From Pseudomonadota bacterium (lineage in GTDB: Bacteria > Desulfobacterota > Binatia > Binatales > Binataceae), in assembly GCA_021323945.1 (NCBI GenBank), contig JAJPKA010000005.1, positions 31,029 to 95,028 on the forward strand: 64,000 bases of DNA. The letters run 5' to 3'. The notes beneath the pieces were generated by a model. It was given only the letters and a program-made list of their open reading frames with translations. It made no database searches and was not told the origin of the DNA. This document shows positions 38,059-47,251 of the stretch, piece after piece; the first letter of the stretch is position 1; the number at the start of each line of letters is the position of its first letter. The position numbers were made by a program, and so were the translations under genes.

Positions 38059-39122
38059 AAACAGCGAATCAGTCTCAGACAGCCTTGAGGACCGTTACCC
38101 TTCATTTCGAAGACGGTGAACAACGGCGGATCAAAGTTCGCGAAGGCGAGTTTGTGTTGGATGCGGCCCTTCGCCAGGGAGTGCCGCTGGTGCATCAATG
38201 CCGGTCGGGGAGCTGCTCGACCTGTGTCGCGCAGCTAATTACCGGTAACATCGAGACAGCGTCGGATCGCTCCACTTCATTGCTGGCTATAGAGGCCGCT
38301 GAGGGCAAGCGGCTCTTGTGCAGTTCCTACGCTCACGCAGACAGCGAGCTTGCCCTCCATTATCCGGCCTCCTTGATTTATGGCACCCGTATCAAGGTAG
38401 TCGAGGCATCCGTAGCCGCGCTCGAATGGCCTGCACCCTCTGTCGCCAGGCTCACACTGGAACTTGCCACGGACCGCGACTTCACGTTTCGCAGTGGTCA
38501 ATACGTCCGCCTCAAGATTCCCGGCGCCAACGAATGGCGCTCCTATTCGATCGCATCGACCGTACGCGAGCTGCCCTGCCTGCACTTTCTCATCCGGATC
38601 CTCGAGGGAGGGGTGGTCTCCGAATATTTGCGGACTCGATGCCGCCAGGGTGACGAAATCCTGATTGAGGGACCAATGGGCGCGTTCATCCTCCGCCCGG
38701 TCAAAGCACCGCAAATCTTCATCGCCGGCGGTACCGGCCTTGCCCCGATTATGGCCATGCTCGATGAAATGCGTTACCGTCCAGGTCCGCGTCCGCCAAT
38801 GTTGCTGAGCTTCGGCTGCGCCAGCGAGCGCCAGTTCTTCTATCGCGACGAGATCGAATTGCGGCAATGGTGGATGCCAGAGCTGCGGGTAATCTTAAGC
38901 GCGGACCGTGTCGAGAATCGAAATTCCGACCTCTATGAGGGCAATCCGGTCGCCGCCGTAGCGCGCGAGCCGATAACCGACCGGGAAACCGTCGCATACC
39001 TGTGCGGACCACCGACAATGATCGAAGCTGGTCGTCGGCAATTGACCGAAATGGGCCTTGCGCCGGAACATATCTACGCCGAACAGTTCCTACCGAGCGC
39101 GATCAGCCTGGCCGGACGATAA
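37986..39122 (+). CDS. Oxygenase reductase: 2Fe-2S ferredoxin + FAD/NAD(P)H domains (BenC/CarAd-like); start uncertain (TTG at 38085 possible)
   Basis: CRSGSCSTCVAQLITG; GQYVRLKIPGANEWRSYSIAS; GPMGAFIL...IFIAGGTGLAPIMAMLDEM; YLCGPPTMIEAGRRQL. Confidence 0.92.
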   Translation: MAQNRVAVQPGYSGVTPSANHSLVKTANQSQTALRTVTLHFEDGEQRRIKVREGEFVLDAALRQGVPLVHQCRSGSCSTCVAQLITGNIETASDRSTSLLAIEAAEGKRLLCSSYAHADSELALHYPASLIYGTRIKVVEASVAALEWPAPSVARLTLELATDRDFTFRSGQYVRLKIPGANEWRSYSIASTVRELPCLHFLIRILEGGVVSEYLRTRCRQGDEILIEGPMGAFILRPVKAPQIFIAGGTGLAPIMAMLDEMRYRPGPRPPMLLSFGCASERQFFYRDEIELRQWWMPELRVILSADRVENRNSDLYEGNPVAAVAREPITDRETVAYLCGPPTMIEAGRRQLTEMGLAPEHIYAEQFLPSAISLAGR

Positions 39123-39344
39123 GAACAAAGACGGCGACGGCTACGGTTGATTTCGACCAGATCGACACGGCAAGTTCCTAAGGCGGCTCCCGATCGGGTT
39201 CACCAAACCGGACGCGATGGTCTCGTTCATTGAGAACGAACCAAGCATCACGTTAACTTCTGGCAATCTGAACTGAACTTTTGAGGACGCCGACTATCCA
39301 GCTGCTTGGCAATTTCGAATCGCCGAATTTCGCGGAGTCGTGCC

Positions 39345-40721
39345 ATGGATGTAGAGCAAAAGCCGAAGCTTCAATCCGCCGACCAAGACGACCAGCTGAC
39401 AAAACCAGTGCGGCTATCGGCGGAACAGGAACGATGGTACTCGGAAGCATGTGCGCGATTGGACCCAAACCGGCTGCGGCAGTTGTTGATCGACCTTGTG
39501 AACATTCCAAGCCCGACGGGCGCCGAGCGACCCGCTAATGAATTCGTCACTGAGTACCTGAGACACCGACTCGACGGTCACGCTCGCTACCAGCCAGTCA
39601 ATGAAGATACTGGCAATGCGATCGGAGAAATCCGCGGCCAAGGCGAAGGAGCCACTCTACTTCTGTACTCGCCCATCGATACCCACCTCGAGGGCAATGC
39701 GGAAAAAGACCTGCCTTGGGCAGGACCGGTGCTGCGAGCTGACATGATTACCCGAGGCCGTGCCGAGGGTGACCTGGTATTCGGCCTGGGAGCTGCCAAT
39801 CCCAAAGGTATGGTCGCAACCTTGGCCGAAATCGCAGTAGCCCTTCACGAAGCAAGGGTTCCGCTGGTTGGCGATCTCGTCGTCGGCTTCGCCGGCGGAG
39901 GCATGCCGGTCAATGTTGGCGAGCGGCGGCATTACGGCATGAGCGACGGGATCTATCATTTGCTCACGCGCGGAGTTGCTCCGGACTTCGCCATCATTAT
40001 GAAGCCCGTGTGGCGCGTCTACGCCGAAGAACCGGGCATGTGTTGGTTTAAAATTTCGGTGCGCGGCACGCTGGGCTACGCAGGAATTCCTCGCAACACA
40101 CCAGGTTACCGAGATTCAATTGTGGCTGCAGCCGAGATCATCAAGCTGTTAGAGGCCTGGATTCCCGAATACACGGCGCGCAACACTTCGGGCGAGATTG
40201 CACCAGAGGGCCGCATCGCGGCGGTGCGAGCCGGTTGGCCCGAGCGTCCCGCCTTTCCCTCTGCCACCACTGAAATCTATCTGGACCTTCGTTGTAATCC
40301 GCGCACCTCACCCGCCGAGGTTAAAGCCCAGTTTGCCGCGGCAATGCGATTGATACAAACACTTAAGCCGGACATAGAATTCGATTGGGAAATGTACGGG
40401 GCTTGTCCGGGCGGCGCCACAGATCCGAACAACTGGATAATCCAGTCGGTGCGCCGGGGATGGGAGCGCGTTCAAGGTCGACCACATGGGACACCGCCAA
40501 AACTCGGCGGCCAAACCGATGGTGCTCTCATACGACGTTTGGGCATCCCCTGTGCACGCATTGGATTCCCATGGCCACCGCGCGGCTGCCCGCAGGAGTT
40601 TACACAAGGGCTGGGTGGAATGGGAGTCGCATCAATTCCCGATCTGATAAAGTCAGCGCGCGCCATCATCTACGCGGTAATCGACACGCTTACTCGGCCA
40701 CGTCACGAACTCGGCCTATGA
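39345..40721 (+). CDS. M20-peptidase-family-like protein, probably lacking the catalytic metal site
   Basis: Overall M20 layout (IPSPTGAERPANEFV; GLGAANPKGMVATLAEIAVAL; DFAIIMKPV; GQTDGALIRRLGIPC) with ligand positions substituted. Confidence 0.75.
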   Translation: MDVEQKPKLQSADQDDQLTKPVRLSAEQERWYSEACARLDPNRLRQLLIDLVNIPSPTGAERPANEFVTEYLRHRLDGHARYQPVNEDTGNAIGEIRGQGEGATLLLYSPIDTHLEGNAEKDLPWAGPVLRADMITRGRAEGDLVFGLGAANPKGMVATLAEIAVALHEARVPLVGDLVVGFAGGGMPVNVGERRHYGMSDGIYHLLTRGVAPDFAIIMKPVWRVYAEEPGMCWFKISVRGTLGYAGIPRNTPGYRDSIVAAAEIIKLLEAWIPEYTARNTSGEIAPEGRIAAVRAGWPERPAFPSATTEIYLDLRCNPRTSPAEVKAQFAAAMRLIQTLKPDIEFDWEMYGACPGGATDPNNWIIQSVRRGWERVQGRPHGTPPKLGGQTDGALIRRLGIPCARIGFPWPPRGCPQEFTQGLGGMGVASIPDLIKSARAIIYAVIDTLTRPRHELGL

Positions 40722-41212
40722 AGCCCAACGATTGGCTAGCTGACCGACGCGCGCCCTATCTGGTCGGCCTGATTTCCGATACTCATGGCCTGATGCGCGC
40801 TCAAGCCCTGGACGCTCTTCTGGGCTCGAAGCTGATACTCCACGCTGGAGATATAGGTGATGCGGCGGTGCTGAAATCCCTCGCAGCCATTGCCCCGGTA
40901 CGAGCGGTGCGCGGCAACAATGATAAAGGCAAATGGGTCGCAAACATCCCCGCCACTGATGCTCTCGCGATCGGCGCCCATTCGATTTATCTTTTGCACA
41001 ATCTTGCGGAACTCGACCTGGATCCAATAGCGGCAGGCTTTACCGTCATCGTTTACGGCCATTCTCACAGACCGCTCGTTGAACAGCGCGAGGGAATTCT
41101 CTTCGTTAATCCAGGCAGCGCTGGTCCACGCCGCTTCAGTCTGCCGGTGACCGTCGCTAGATTGAGCATTTGCGGCCGGCGCTGCGAGGCGAAACTCATC
41201 CAGCTCCTGTAA
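40718..41212 (+). CDS. YfcE-family metallophosphoesterase
   Basis: ATG at 40718 overlaps the previous stop region; LVGLISDTHGLM; LILHAGDIGD; VRGNND; VIVYGHSHRP; LFVNPGSAGPRR. Confidence 0.92.
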   Translation: MKPNDWLADRRAPYLVGLISDTHGLMRAQALDALLGSKLILHAGDIGDAAVLKSLAAIAPVRAVRGNNDKGKWVANIPATDALAIGAHSIYLLHNLAELDLDPIAAGFTVIVYGHSHRPLVEQREGILFVNPGSAGPRRFSLPVTVARLSICGRRCEAKLIQLL

Positions 41213-41496
41213 CCAGCCCGCTACGGAATGTCGGTAGTTTCAGAAACGTCATCGCAAGGTGGTCGAGCCGTGAGGAACTCCGGAATACCGCGGTTGACCA
41301 AAGTTAGTAGAGCCACTGATAAGATTCCTCGCCACCGAACGGGACGCGGTTGATGTTGATCTCGGTGGGTGAGGCGGTGCCAGGTCTTGATTCGCTGCCC
41401 TCCCAGCCATTCGTGGCGCGTAAGCGCCCGCAGAATTCGCACCCGACAAGCAAGAAGTTGCTCGCTGGGTTGACCGGCGATCCAAACGACCGCGGC

Positions 41497-42021
41497 TCAG
41501 CGCGCTGGATCGGTGAAATCGCCAATCACATGAAAGGTAACCATATCCCAAGCGTTATGGATTCCGGCGAAGAGGAGCATCAGCGTTGCCGCGCCGACCA
41601 CGAACAGAGTGGCATGCAAAGAGTTAGTAGCGGCTACAGCCGACAGCGCAAGCACCGCGTAGGCGGTGAGCGGAAGAATGACATGGAACAGCCAATCCTC
41701 AAAGACCGGACGATAAGCACCCACAGCGCACATGTGACGAGCTACCATCGCTTCGTACACGGTGCCCCCACAGCCGATCACTCCCCAACATGCGACCGGA
41801 CCGAGCGTCGAGCGCCATGGTACCTGCAAAATTGCTGAGAGCATCAGCGCGCAACTGAAATGGACGATCGTTGGGGTCAGATAGGCGGGACCGCCCTCGC
41901 CTAGATGCGGCGGCGGATGCGGCGCAATTAGCGTCATGACCACAAACTGCAGGCCGATCAGCGCTCCCGCGGCCGTGCCCACGATTACGTAGAAGCTGCT
42001 CCATGCGCCGAGTTCCGACAT
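41497..42021 (-). CDS. Small integral membrane protein of unknown function
   Basis: 174 aa with several hydrophobic helices (FYVIVGTAAGALIGLQFVVMTLI...VILPLTAYAVLALSAVAAT...). Confidence 0.75.
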   Translation of the reverse strand: MSELGAWSSFYVIVGTAAGALIGLQFVVMTLIAPHPPPHLGEGGPAYLTPTIVHFSCALMLSAILQVPWRSTLGPVACWGVIGCGGTVYEAMVARHMCAVGAYRPVFEDWLFHVILPLTAYAVLALSAVAATNSLHATLFVVGAATLMLLFAGIHNAWDMVTFHVIGDFTDPAR

Positions 42022-42059
42022 CGCTAGCGGTGATTATAGCCGCTTGCAGCACCCAAACG

Positions 42060-43259
42060 TCAGATAATCTGCTTGGCCCGCAGCTCTGCAATTTGCTCCG
42101 GACTGTATCCGAGTAGCTGCTGCAGCACTTGCTCGGTATTCTCGCCAAGCGAGGGTGCTCGAGTTGCAGGCGCACCGCGTATACCAGCGGTTTTCAAGGG
42201 CGAGCCGGGCACGATTAGGTCGTGGAACACCGGATGATCGGCTCGAAGGATCATGTCTCGTTCCTGCAAATGAGGATTGGCAGCCACTTCATCCACGGTG
42301 GCAATCGGTGCGGCGGGCACGTTAGCCTGCTGCAGCTGTGCCAGCCAATGCGAACGCGGTCGGGTTGCAAAATGGCGCGACAGGATCGCCTCGAGTCGGG
42401 AGTGGTTGGCCGTGCGATCGGCATTGGTCGCGAATCGCTGGTCATCTTTTAATTCGCTCAAACCGATGGCATCGCAGAATCGCCGCCAAATCGCCTCGTT
42501 GCCACAGCCAGCTACAAAATAACCGTCCGCGGCTCGAAACGGCTGAAATGGCGTGATCGAAGGGTGGCGCGAACCGATCGGTCCCGGCACGCGACCCGTA
42601 GTCGAAAAACGCGCCAGTGCATCTTCAAGCCAGGCAACCTGGCAATCCAGCATTGCGATGTCGAGATGCTGGCCTTCACCTGTCTGGTCACGGATACGTA
42701 GTGCGGCCAGGATTGCGACGGCCCCATAAAGAGCGGCGGCCAGATCGCCGATGGAAACACCGCAGCGCGTCGGCGCCCCATCAGGTGCACCCGTTATGCT
42801 CATGGTGCCGCCAAGCGCCTGGGCTACGATGTCATAGGCGGGCGCGGATGCCATAGGTCCGGTTTGGCCGAAGCCGGAAATTGAACAAAGGATTATACGG
42901 GGATTGGCTGCCTGCAGGCGCTGGAAGCCGAGATTAAAGCGTTCCATCGTGCCCGGTGAAAAATTCTCGACGACCACGTCAGCGTGCCGGACGAGCTCGC
43001 AGAACAATTCGGCGCCGGCTGAACGACGCAGGTCCAGAGTGACGCTCAGTTTTCCGCGGTTAACACTATAGAAGTAAGCGGAATCACCTGAATCAGGAAT
43101 GCGGGGGGCATAGCCGCGCGAATCGTCGCCGGTGCCTGGCAGCTCGATCTTGATCACTTCTGCACCGAGATCCGCCAGATTCATTGTACAGAAGGGGCCC
43201 GCCAGTACCCGGCTCAGATCGAGCACGCGAATTCCGGCCAATGGCCTCTGGTGGATCAT
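42060..43259 (-). CDS. CaiB/BaiF family CoA-transferase
   Basis: PLAGIRVLDLSRVLAGPFCTMNLADLGAEVIKIELPGTGDDSRGY; SVNRGKLSVTLDLR; ISGFGQTGP; GVSIGDLAAALYG. Confidence 0.96.
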   Translation of the reverse strand: MIHQRPLAGIRVLDLSRVLAGPFCTMNLADLGAEVIKIELPGTGDDSRGYAPRIPDSGDSAYFYSVNRGKLSVTLDLRRSAGAELFCELVRHADVVVENFSPGTMERFNLGFQRLQAANPRIILCSISGFGQTGPMASAPAYDIVAQALGGTMSITGAPDGAPTRCGVSIGDLAAALYGAVAILAALRIRDQTGEGQHLDIAMLDCQVAWLEDALARFSTTGRVPGPIGSRHPSITPFQPFRAADGYFVAGCGNEAIWRRFCDAIGLSELKDDQRFATNADRTANHSRLEAILSRHFATRPRSHWLAQLQQANVPAAPIATVDEVAANPHLQERDMILRADHPVFHDLIVPGSPLKTAGIRGAPATRAPSLGENTEQVLQQLLGYSPEQIAELRAKQII

Positions 43260-43354
43260 CGGTCACGTACCTCCTGATCTATTGGGGTCCTGCAAACTGG
43301 TCTGCCTGGTGATCGCGATTGGCGATCGGCTTGCCCGCGCCGTAGGTGGCAGGC

Positions 43355-44551
43355 CTAACGCAACCGGCCGCGCTGAGCCGCTCTCGCTTGCGCGGCGGCT
43401 CGTGCCCGCATCATCTCCGCTGGCGTCATGATGAGACGCGGCTGCTCCTGCTGCTTTTCCTGTTCCTCGGCCAGCAGCGCGCCGAGTTGTGCACGCATGA
43501 AAAGCTGGAAAAAGGGGCTGCGCTTGAGGTCTGCACCATCGCGGAGCCTGGCCGCAGCGGCCACTGCCCAGCCGGCCTGCGGACGTTTACCCGTCCGCAT
43601 AAGGTAATACGCCGTATCCTCGAGTCGGCGGCGCAGGCCCGAACCTAGCTCGCCGCGCAAAAGTTGGTCAATCGCTCGGTCAAGCAAGTCGTTGATCCGT
43701 TCCTGCTGGACCATGCGGTTGAGCAGCAGTGTGCTTTGCTGGAGTTGTGCGGCTTGTTCAACGAACGGCTTGATCGCATCCTGCGGCAACCGATAGGCGG
43801 CGACCTCCGGCTCTTTCATCAGATCCGCTGCCGGCTCTTGCGCAGCCTCGGCCGCCAATTCCTGGTAAACCGGATGAGAGAATTCGACCGGTACCGGAGC
43901 AGCGATTAACTCGGTTCGCAGCGCAAGAAAATCGCCGATCCGGGTCCGGCGCTCCGCAGCCGTCCGCCGATAGGCTTCGCACATAATAAAATCGGCCAGC
44001 TCCCAGTCAGCGTCGATCATGCGAGCGCCGGCACGCTTCTCCAGTTCGGCGCGATCCGCTCGAAGCTCCTTGCGCGAAAGGGTTTCGGCTTTGACTGCCA
44101 GCAGACCATCGTTCTCCGAAACCAAAGCCCACAGGCGCCTCAGTCCGCCACCCGGTCGGGATTTGGTTATCCAGACCACGCGCATACCTTCGGCGTCCGT
44201 GACCGAGAGCGCACCGGTAAGTCCACTGGCATCATCCCCCCTCGCCTTGACGGCGTCATAAGGGCTGGCGGTTTCAGTCGTGCCGACCCCTTGTTGCCGC
44301 AGGCGGAAAAGAGCGCGACGAATCTCGCGACGCAGCGCACCACTGCTCCCCGCTTCCATTTCGGTCAGCAGGGCTGCGGCCTCGGGAGCGGCGATCTGAC
44401 CGAGAGCTTGAGCGATGGCAATTAAGGTATCATCCGCTCGGAGTGAAGATAGTTTGGCGACCGCCTCCGCGGGCGGCGCTGCAGGGTCGAAACCTCTCTC
44501 GCGGAGCTGCGCGAGGGACTTGTCGGTTGGCTTGGAGATGCTCATTGCCAA
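43355..44551 (-). CDS. Hypothetical protein with HEAT-like N-terminus
   Basis: 398-aa ORF on the only open strand; helical ALGQIAAPEAAALLTEMEAGSSGALRREIRRALFRLRQQG; no clear family. Confidence 0.75.
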   Translation of the reverse strand: MAMSISKPTDKSLAQLRERGFDPAAPPAEAVAKLSSLRADDTLIAIAQALGQIAAPEAAALLTEMEAGSSGALRREIRRALFRLRQQGVGTTETASPYDAVKARGDDASGLTGALSVTDAEGMRVVWITKSRPGGGLRRLWALVSENDGLLAVKAETLSRKELRADRAELEKRAGARMIDADWELADFIMCEAYRRTAAERRTRIGDFLALRTELIAAPVPVEFSHPVYQELAAEAAQEPAADLMKEPEVAAYRLPQDAIKPFVEQAAQLQQSTLLLNRMVQQERINDLLDRAIDQLLRGELGSGLRRRLEDTAYYLMRTGKRPQAGWAVAAAARLRDGADLKRSPFFQLFMRAQLGALLAEEQEKQQEQPRLIMTPAEMMRARAAAQARAAQRGRLR

Positions 44552-44674
44552 AGAATTCCAAAAACCGCGAAATCGTGAAAGCTTCTCTCGCCACCACCTA
44601 TTCGCGCCAGGCTTGCAAGCCTCGGCGCGAGGCTAGGCAGGGGTTCTGATGAACAACCACAGACGAGCCCAGAA

Positions 44675-45187
44675 ATGCAAAATCTCGAAGCAAAATTTCC
44701 GATCAGCGATATTGTAGCAATTCGACACCGAGCAGAAGCTCTCGGCTTTGAATACGTCGCCACGTTGGTTCAGCACGATACTTTTTTCATGGTCGCAGAC
44801 GGCAAGCTCAAGCTTCGCGTCCAAAATGACGAGGCTCAGCTCATATATTACCGGCGCTGTCACGCCCAGGGACTCGAAGTCAGCACTTACCAGACCGTCG
44901 TGGTCCAGGAACCGGGCAACCTGCGCAACCTGCTGAGCACAGCGCTCGGGATACTGGCCGAACTCCGGAAAAAAAGGATCCTGCTGCGCCGCCGTCATCT
45001 CCGCCTTCATCTGGACGAGGTGGTCGGCCACGGCACCTTTGGCGAGCTCGAAGCGGTAGTGGCCCCGGACAGCGTCCCGGCTGATTATCGGCCGGAAGTC
45101 AGCGAGGTCCTGGCTGCGCTAAAGATTCCTCCGGAGCAACTCCTGTCGCTGTCCTATTTTGAACTGGGTATCAATGGGCCGCGCTGA
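44675..45187 (+). CDS. CYTH-domain protein (CyaB/ThTPase-like)
   Basis: MQNLEAKFPISDIVAIRHRAEALGFEYVATLVQHDTFFMVADGKLKLRVQNDEAQLIYYRR; HLRLHLDEVVGHGTFGELEAVV. Confidence 0.88.
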   Translation: MQNLEAKFPISDIVAIRHRAEALGFEYVATLVQHDTFFMVADGKLKLRVQNDEAQLIYYRRCHAQGLEVSTYQTVVVQEPGNLRNLLSTALGILAELRKKRILLRRRHLRLHLDEVVGHGTFGELEAVVAPDSVPADYRPEVSEVLAALKIPPEQLLSLSYFELGINGPR

Positions 45188-45242
45188 CGCCAACCCCCCG
45201 GCTTTCGCACATGGTGTCTGGCGCTACCGGCGGTCCGCCGTA

Positions 45243-45470
45243 TCAGCTGCTTTCATCGTTTTCAACCAGCGCCGCGGCTTGTAAACCGGCGTTTCTCAGA
45301 GTGTCGACTGCCCGAGAGATTCTCAGCTCTTCGACCCAGACAAATCCGCAAGCCGGGCCCACGACCACATTAAGGGGATCAATTCCAGCCTTCCTTAGAT
45401 GCCTGATCGAATCACAAAGCTCCAATCCGATCTCATGGTTGGGTCGAGGAACGATCGCGATTGGTTTCAT
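45243..45470 (-). CDS. Small conserved hypothetical protein
   Basis: 75 aa MKPIAIVPRPNHEIGLELCDSIRHLRKAGIDPLNVVVGPACGFVWVEELRISRAVDTLRNAGLQAAALVENDESS; protein-like composition. Confidence 0.55.
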   Translation of the reverse strand: MKPIAIVPRPNHEIGLELCDSIRHLRKAGIDPLNVVVGPACGFVWVEELRISRAVDTLRNAGLQAAALVENDESS

Positions 45471-45662
45471 ATCAAATTGGGTGCGTTAGTAATCTCAGCC
45501 AAATCCCGGAATCCCGCCTCCATGGGCGGTTAAGCCCCATGCTATCACATAGTCTCTTCGTCTTAACAGATAGATACCATAAGCCGCTGCGGACTATCAG
45601 ATGCGGTGCTGACCCGCCCCATTTGAATCCCGGCTGGCACGCACCAGTTGCTTATAGGGGCA

Positions 45663-46955
45663 TTAGGTCGGGACCCAATGCCGCAGGGGAGAACCCTTGT
45701 AACGCATCCGCGGCCGAATCAAGCGATTGTCAGAATATTGCTCGAGGCTGTGGGCAATCCAGCCGGCCGCTCGCCCAAGCGCGAAGATCGCGGCCGGCAA
45801 CCCGCGTGGGAACCCCAGCATACGCGTACAAACCGTCAGGTAGAAATCGAGATTGGGGCGAAGCTCGCTCCGCCGCCAGACGCGCTCCTCGATCTGGCAA
45901 GCCGTGTCGAACCAGCGTCTGCCCTTGTGCTGCGCGATCGAGGCCGCCACCTTTTTAAGCAGGCGAGCTCGCGGGTCGCCTGCTGGATAGATGGCGTGGC
46001 CGAAACCTGGCGGTAGCTGATTCTGTTCGCCGAACTCGCGGAGGATCGTGTCCAGCCGCACGCCCGATTCCAGCGCGGCAAACATGTTTTCGATGCGGTC
46101 GCACGCCCCACCGTGGATCGGCCCGGAGAGCGAACATAATGCTGCCAGCACCGATGCATAGAGGTCCGCCCCGGTGCTTGCCACCACTCGCGCGGCGAAA
46201 GTAGAAGCGTTGAGCTCGTGTTCGGCACAGGCAATCAGTACGCGGTCCAGCGCTCGCTTCTCCCAGGTTCGGAATTCCGGCCCCGAGAATGAGTACAACA
46301 GGCGTTCCGCAGTCCCGCAAAGCTGGCGTTTGGTGCCGCTGGTACCGGGCGAAGTCAGTGCCAGGGGCATCATTCGTACGATCTCCTGGGCATCATCGGC
46401 ACGCTGACGGTCACGGCTGCGAGGTTGAGCCGCGAGTACCGGCATCATCACCGCAAGCCGCAGCAGCGATGGCGCCTGTCGGCCTACGCCAGACAAAGCT
46501 GCGGCAACTGCCGCCGGCATCTGAGCGGTTGCAATAGCCTTGCGGAGCCGCTCGACCTCCAGGGGCGAGGGTCGCTCCCCGTGCCATAGCAGCAGGCAGA
46601 TTTCCTCGTAAGTCGCATGCTCGATCACTTCCTCGATAGGATAACCGCGATAGGCGAGCTGGCCTTCGATGATCGAACTCACCGCCGACTCGGCAACGAT
46701 CACCCCCGAAGGCGAAGCTTCAGCCTTTGGAGGTTGCGCAATGGTGACCCACGAGGATGCATCTGGCAGGCTACGAGCGCGACGGCCCCGCTCGGGCATG
46801 GTCATGCCGCGCAAAGCCTCGATATCGCTGCGGCGATAAAGGGCCTGTCGCCCAACCCGTCGCCGATAGCTCTTAAGCCATCCGCGGCTGACGTAGGCGT
46901 AGAGAGTTCCCAGTTTGACGCCCAGTTGAGCCGCAGCCTCGGCTGCGGTCAGCAT
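45663..46955 (-). CDS. Citrate synthase family protein with N-terminal helix-turn-helix domain
   Basis: HTH: MLTAAEAAAQLGVKLGTLYAYVSRGWLKSYRRRVGRQALYRRSDIEALRG; citrate synthase: ACAEHELNASTFAARV, SGPIHGGA, GFGHAIYPAGDPRA. Confidence 0.92.
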   Translation of the reverse strand: MLTAAEAAAQLGVKLGTLYAYVSRGWLKSYRRRVGRQALYRRSDIEALRGMTMPERGRRARSLPDASSWVTIAQPPKAEASPSGVIVAESAVSSIIEGQLAYRGYPIEEVIEHATYEEICLLLWHGERPSPLEVERLRKAIATAQMPAAVAAALSGVGRQAPSLLRLAVMMPVLAAQPRSRDRQRADDAQEIVRMMPLALTSPGTSGTKRQLCGTAERLLYSFSGPEFRTWEKRALDRVLIACAEHELNASTFAARVVASTGADLYASVLAALCSLSGPIHGGACDRIENMFAALESGVRLDTILREFGEQNQLPPGFGHAIYPAGDPRARLLKKVAASIAQHKGRRWFDTACQIEERVWRRSELRPNLDFYLTVCTRMLGFPRGLPAAIFALGRAAGWIAHSLEQYSDNRLIRPRMRYKGSPLRHWVPT

Positions 46956-47251
46956 CTGGGGGCCCTCGGAGGTGGGATGAGCCGCCACTTCGCAATCACG
47001 CCATGCTGATGCCGCTTCGTCAAGCCGTACGCCTCCGCTCGTGCGCAACAGCTTGAGCCGGTACCGCTACAGGAAGACCGAGGAACAGTGCGGGTAAGAC
47101 GAGCGGTGAGTGGCAACAATTTACTTTGCTGCTCTGGTCAGTTAAAAATCATCTAAACTCGGCGGGGTTTTCACTCTTTAGCGGAACGGTAACGAAGAGC
47201 AGGCGCGCATTACATCAATTCTAGCAACACCGCACAGACCAACGGAGGGAC

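Noticed and set aside
38277-38867. 196-aa minus-strand ORF
   Set aside because: Antisense to the oxygenase reductase gene; no domain.
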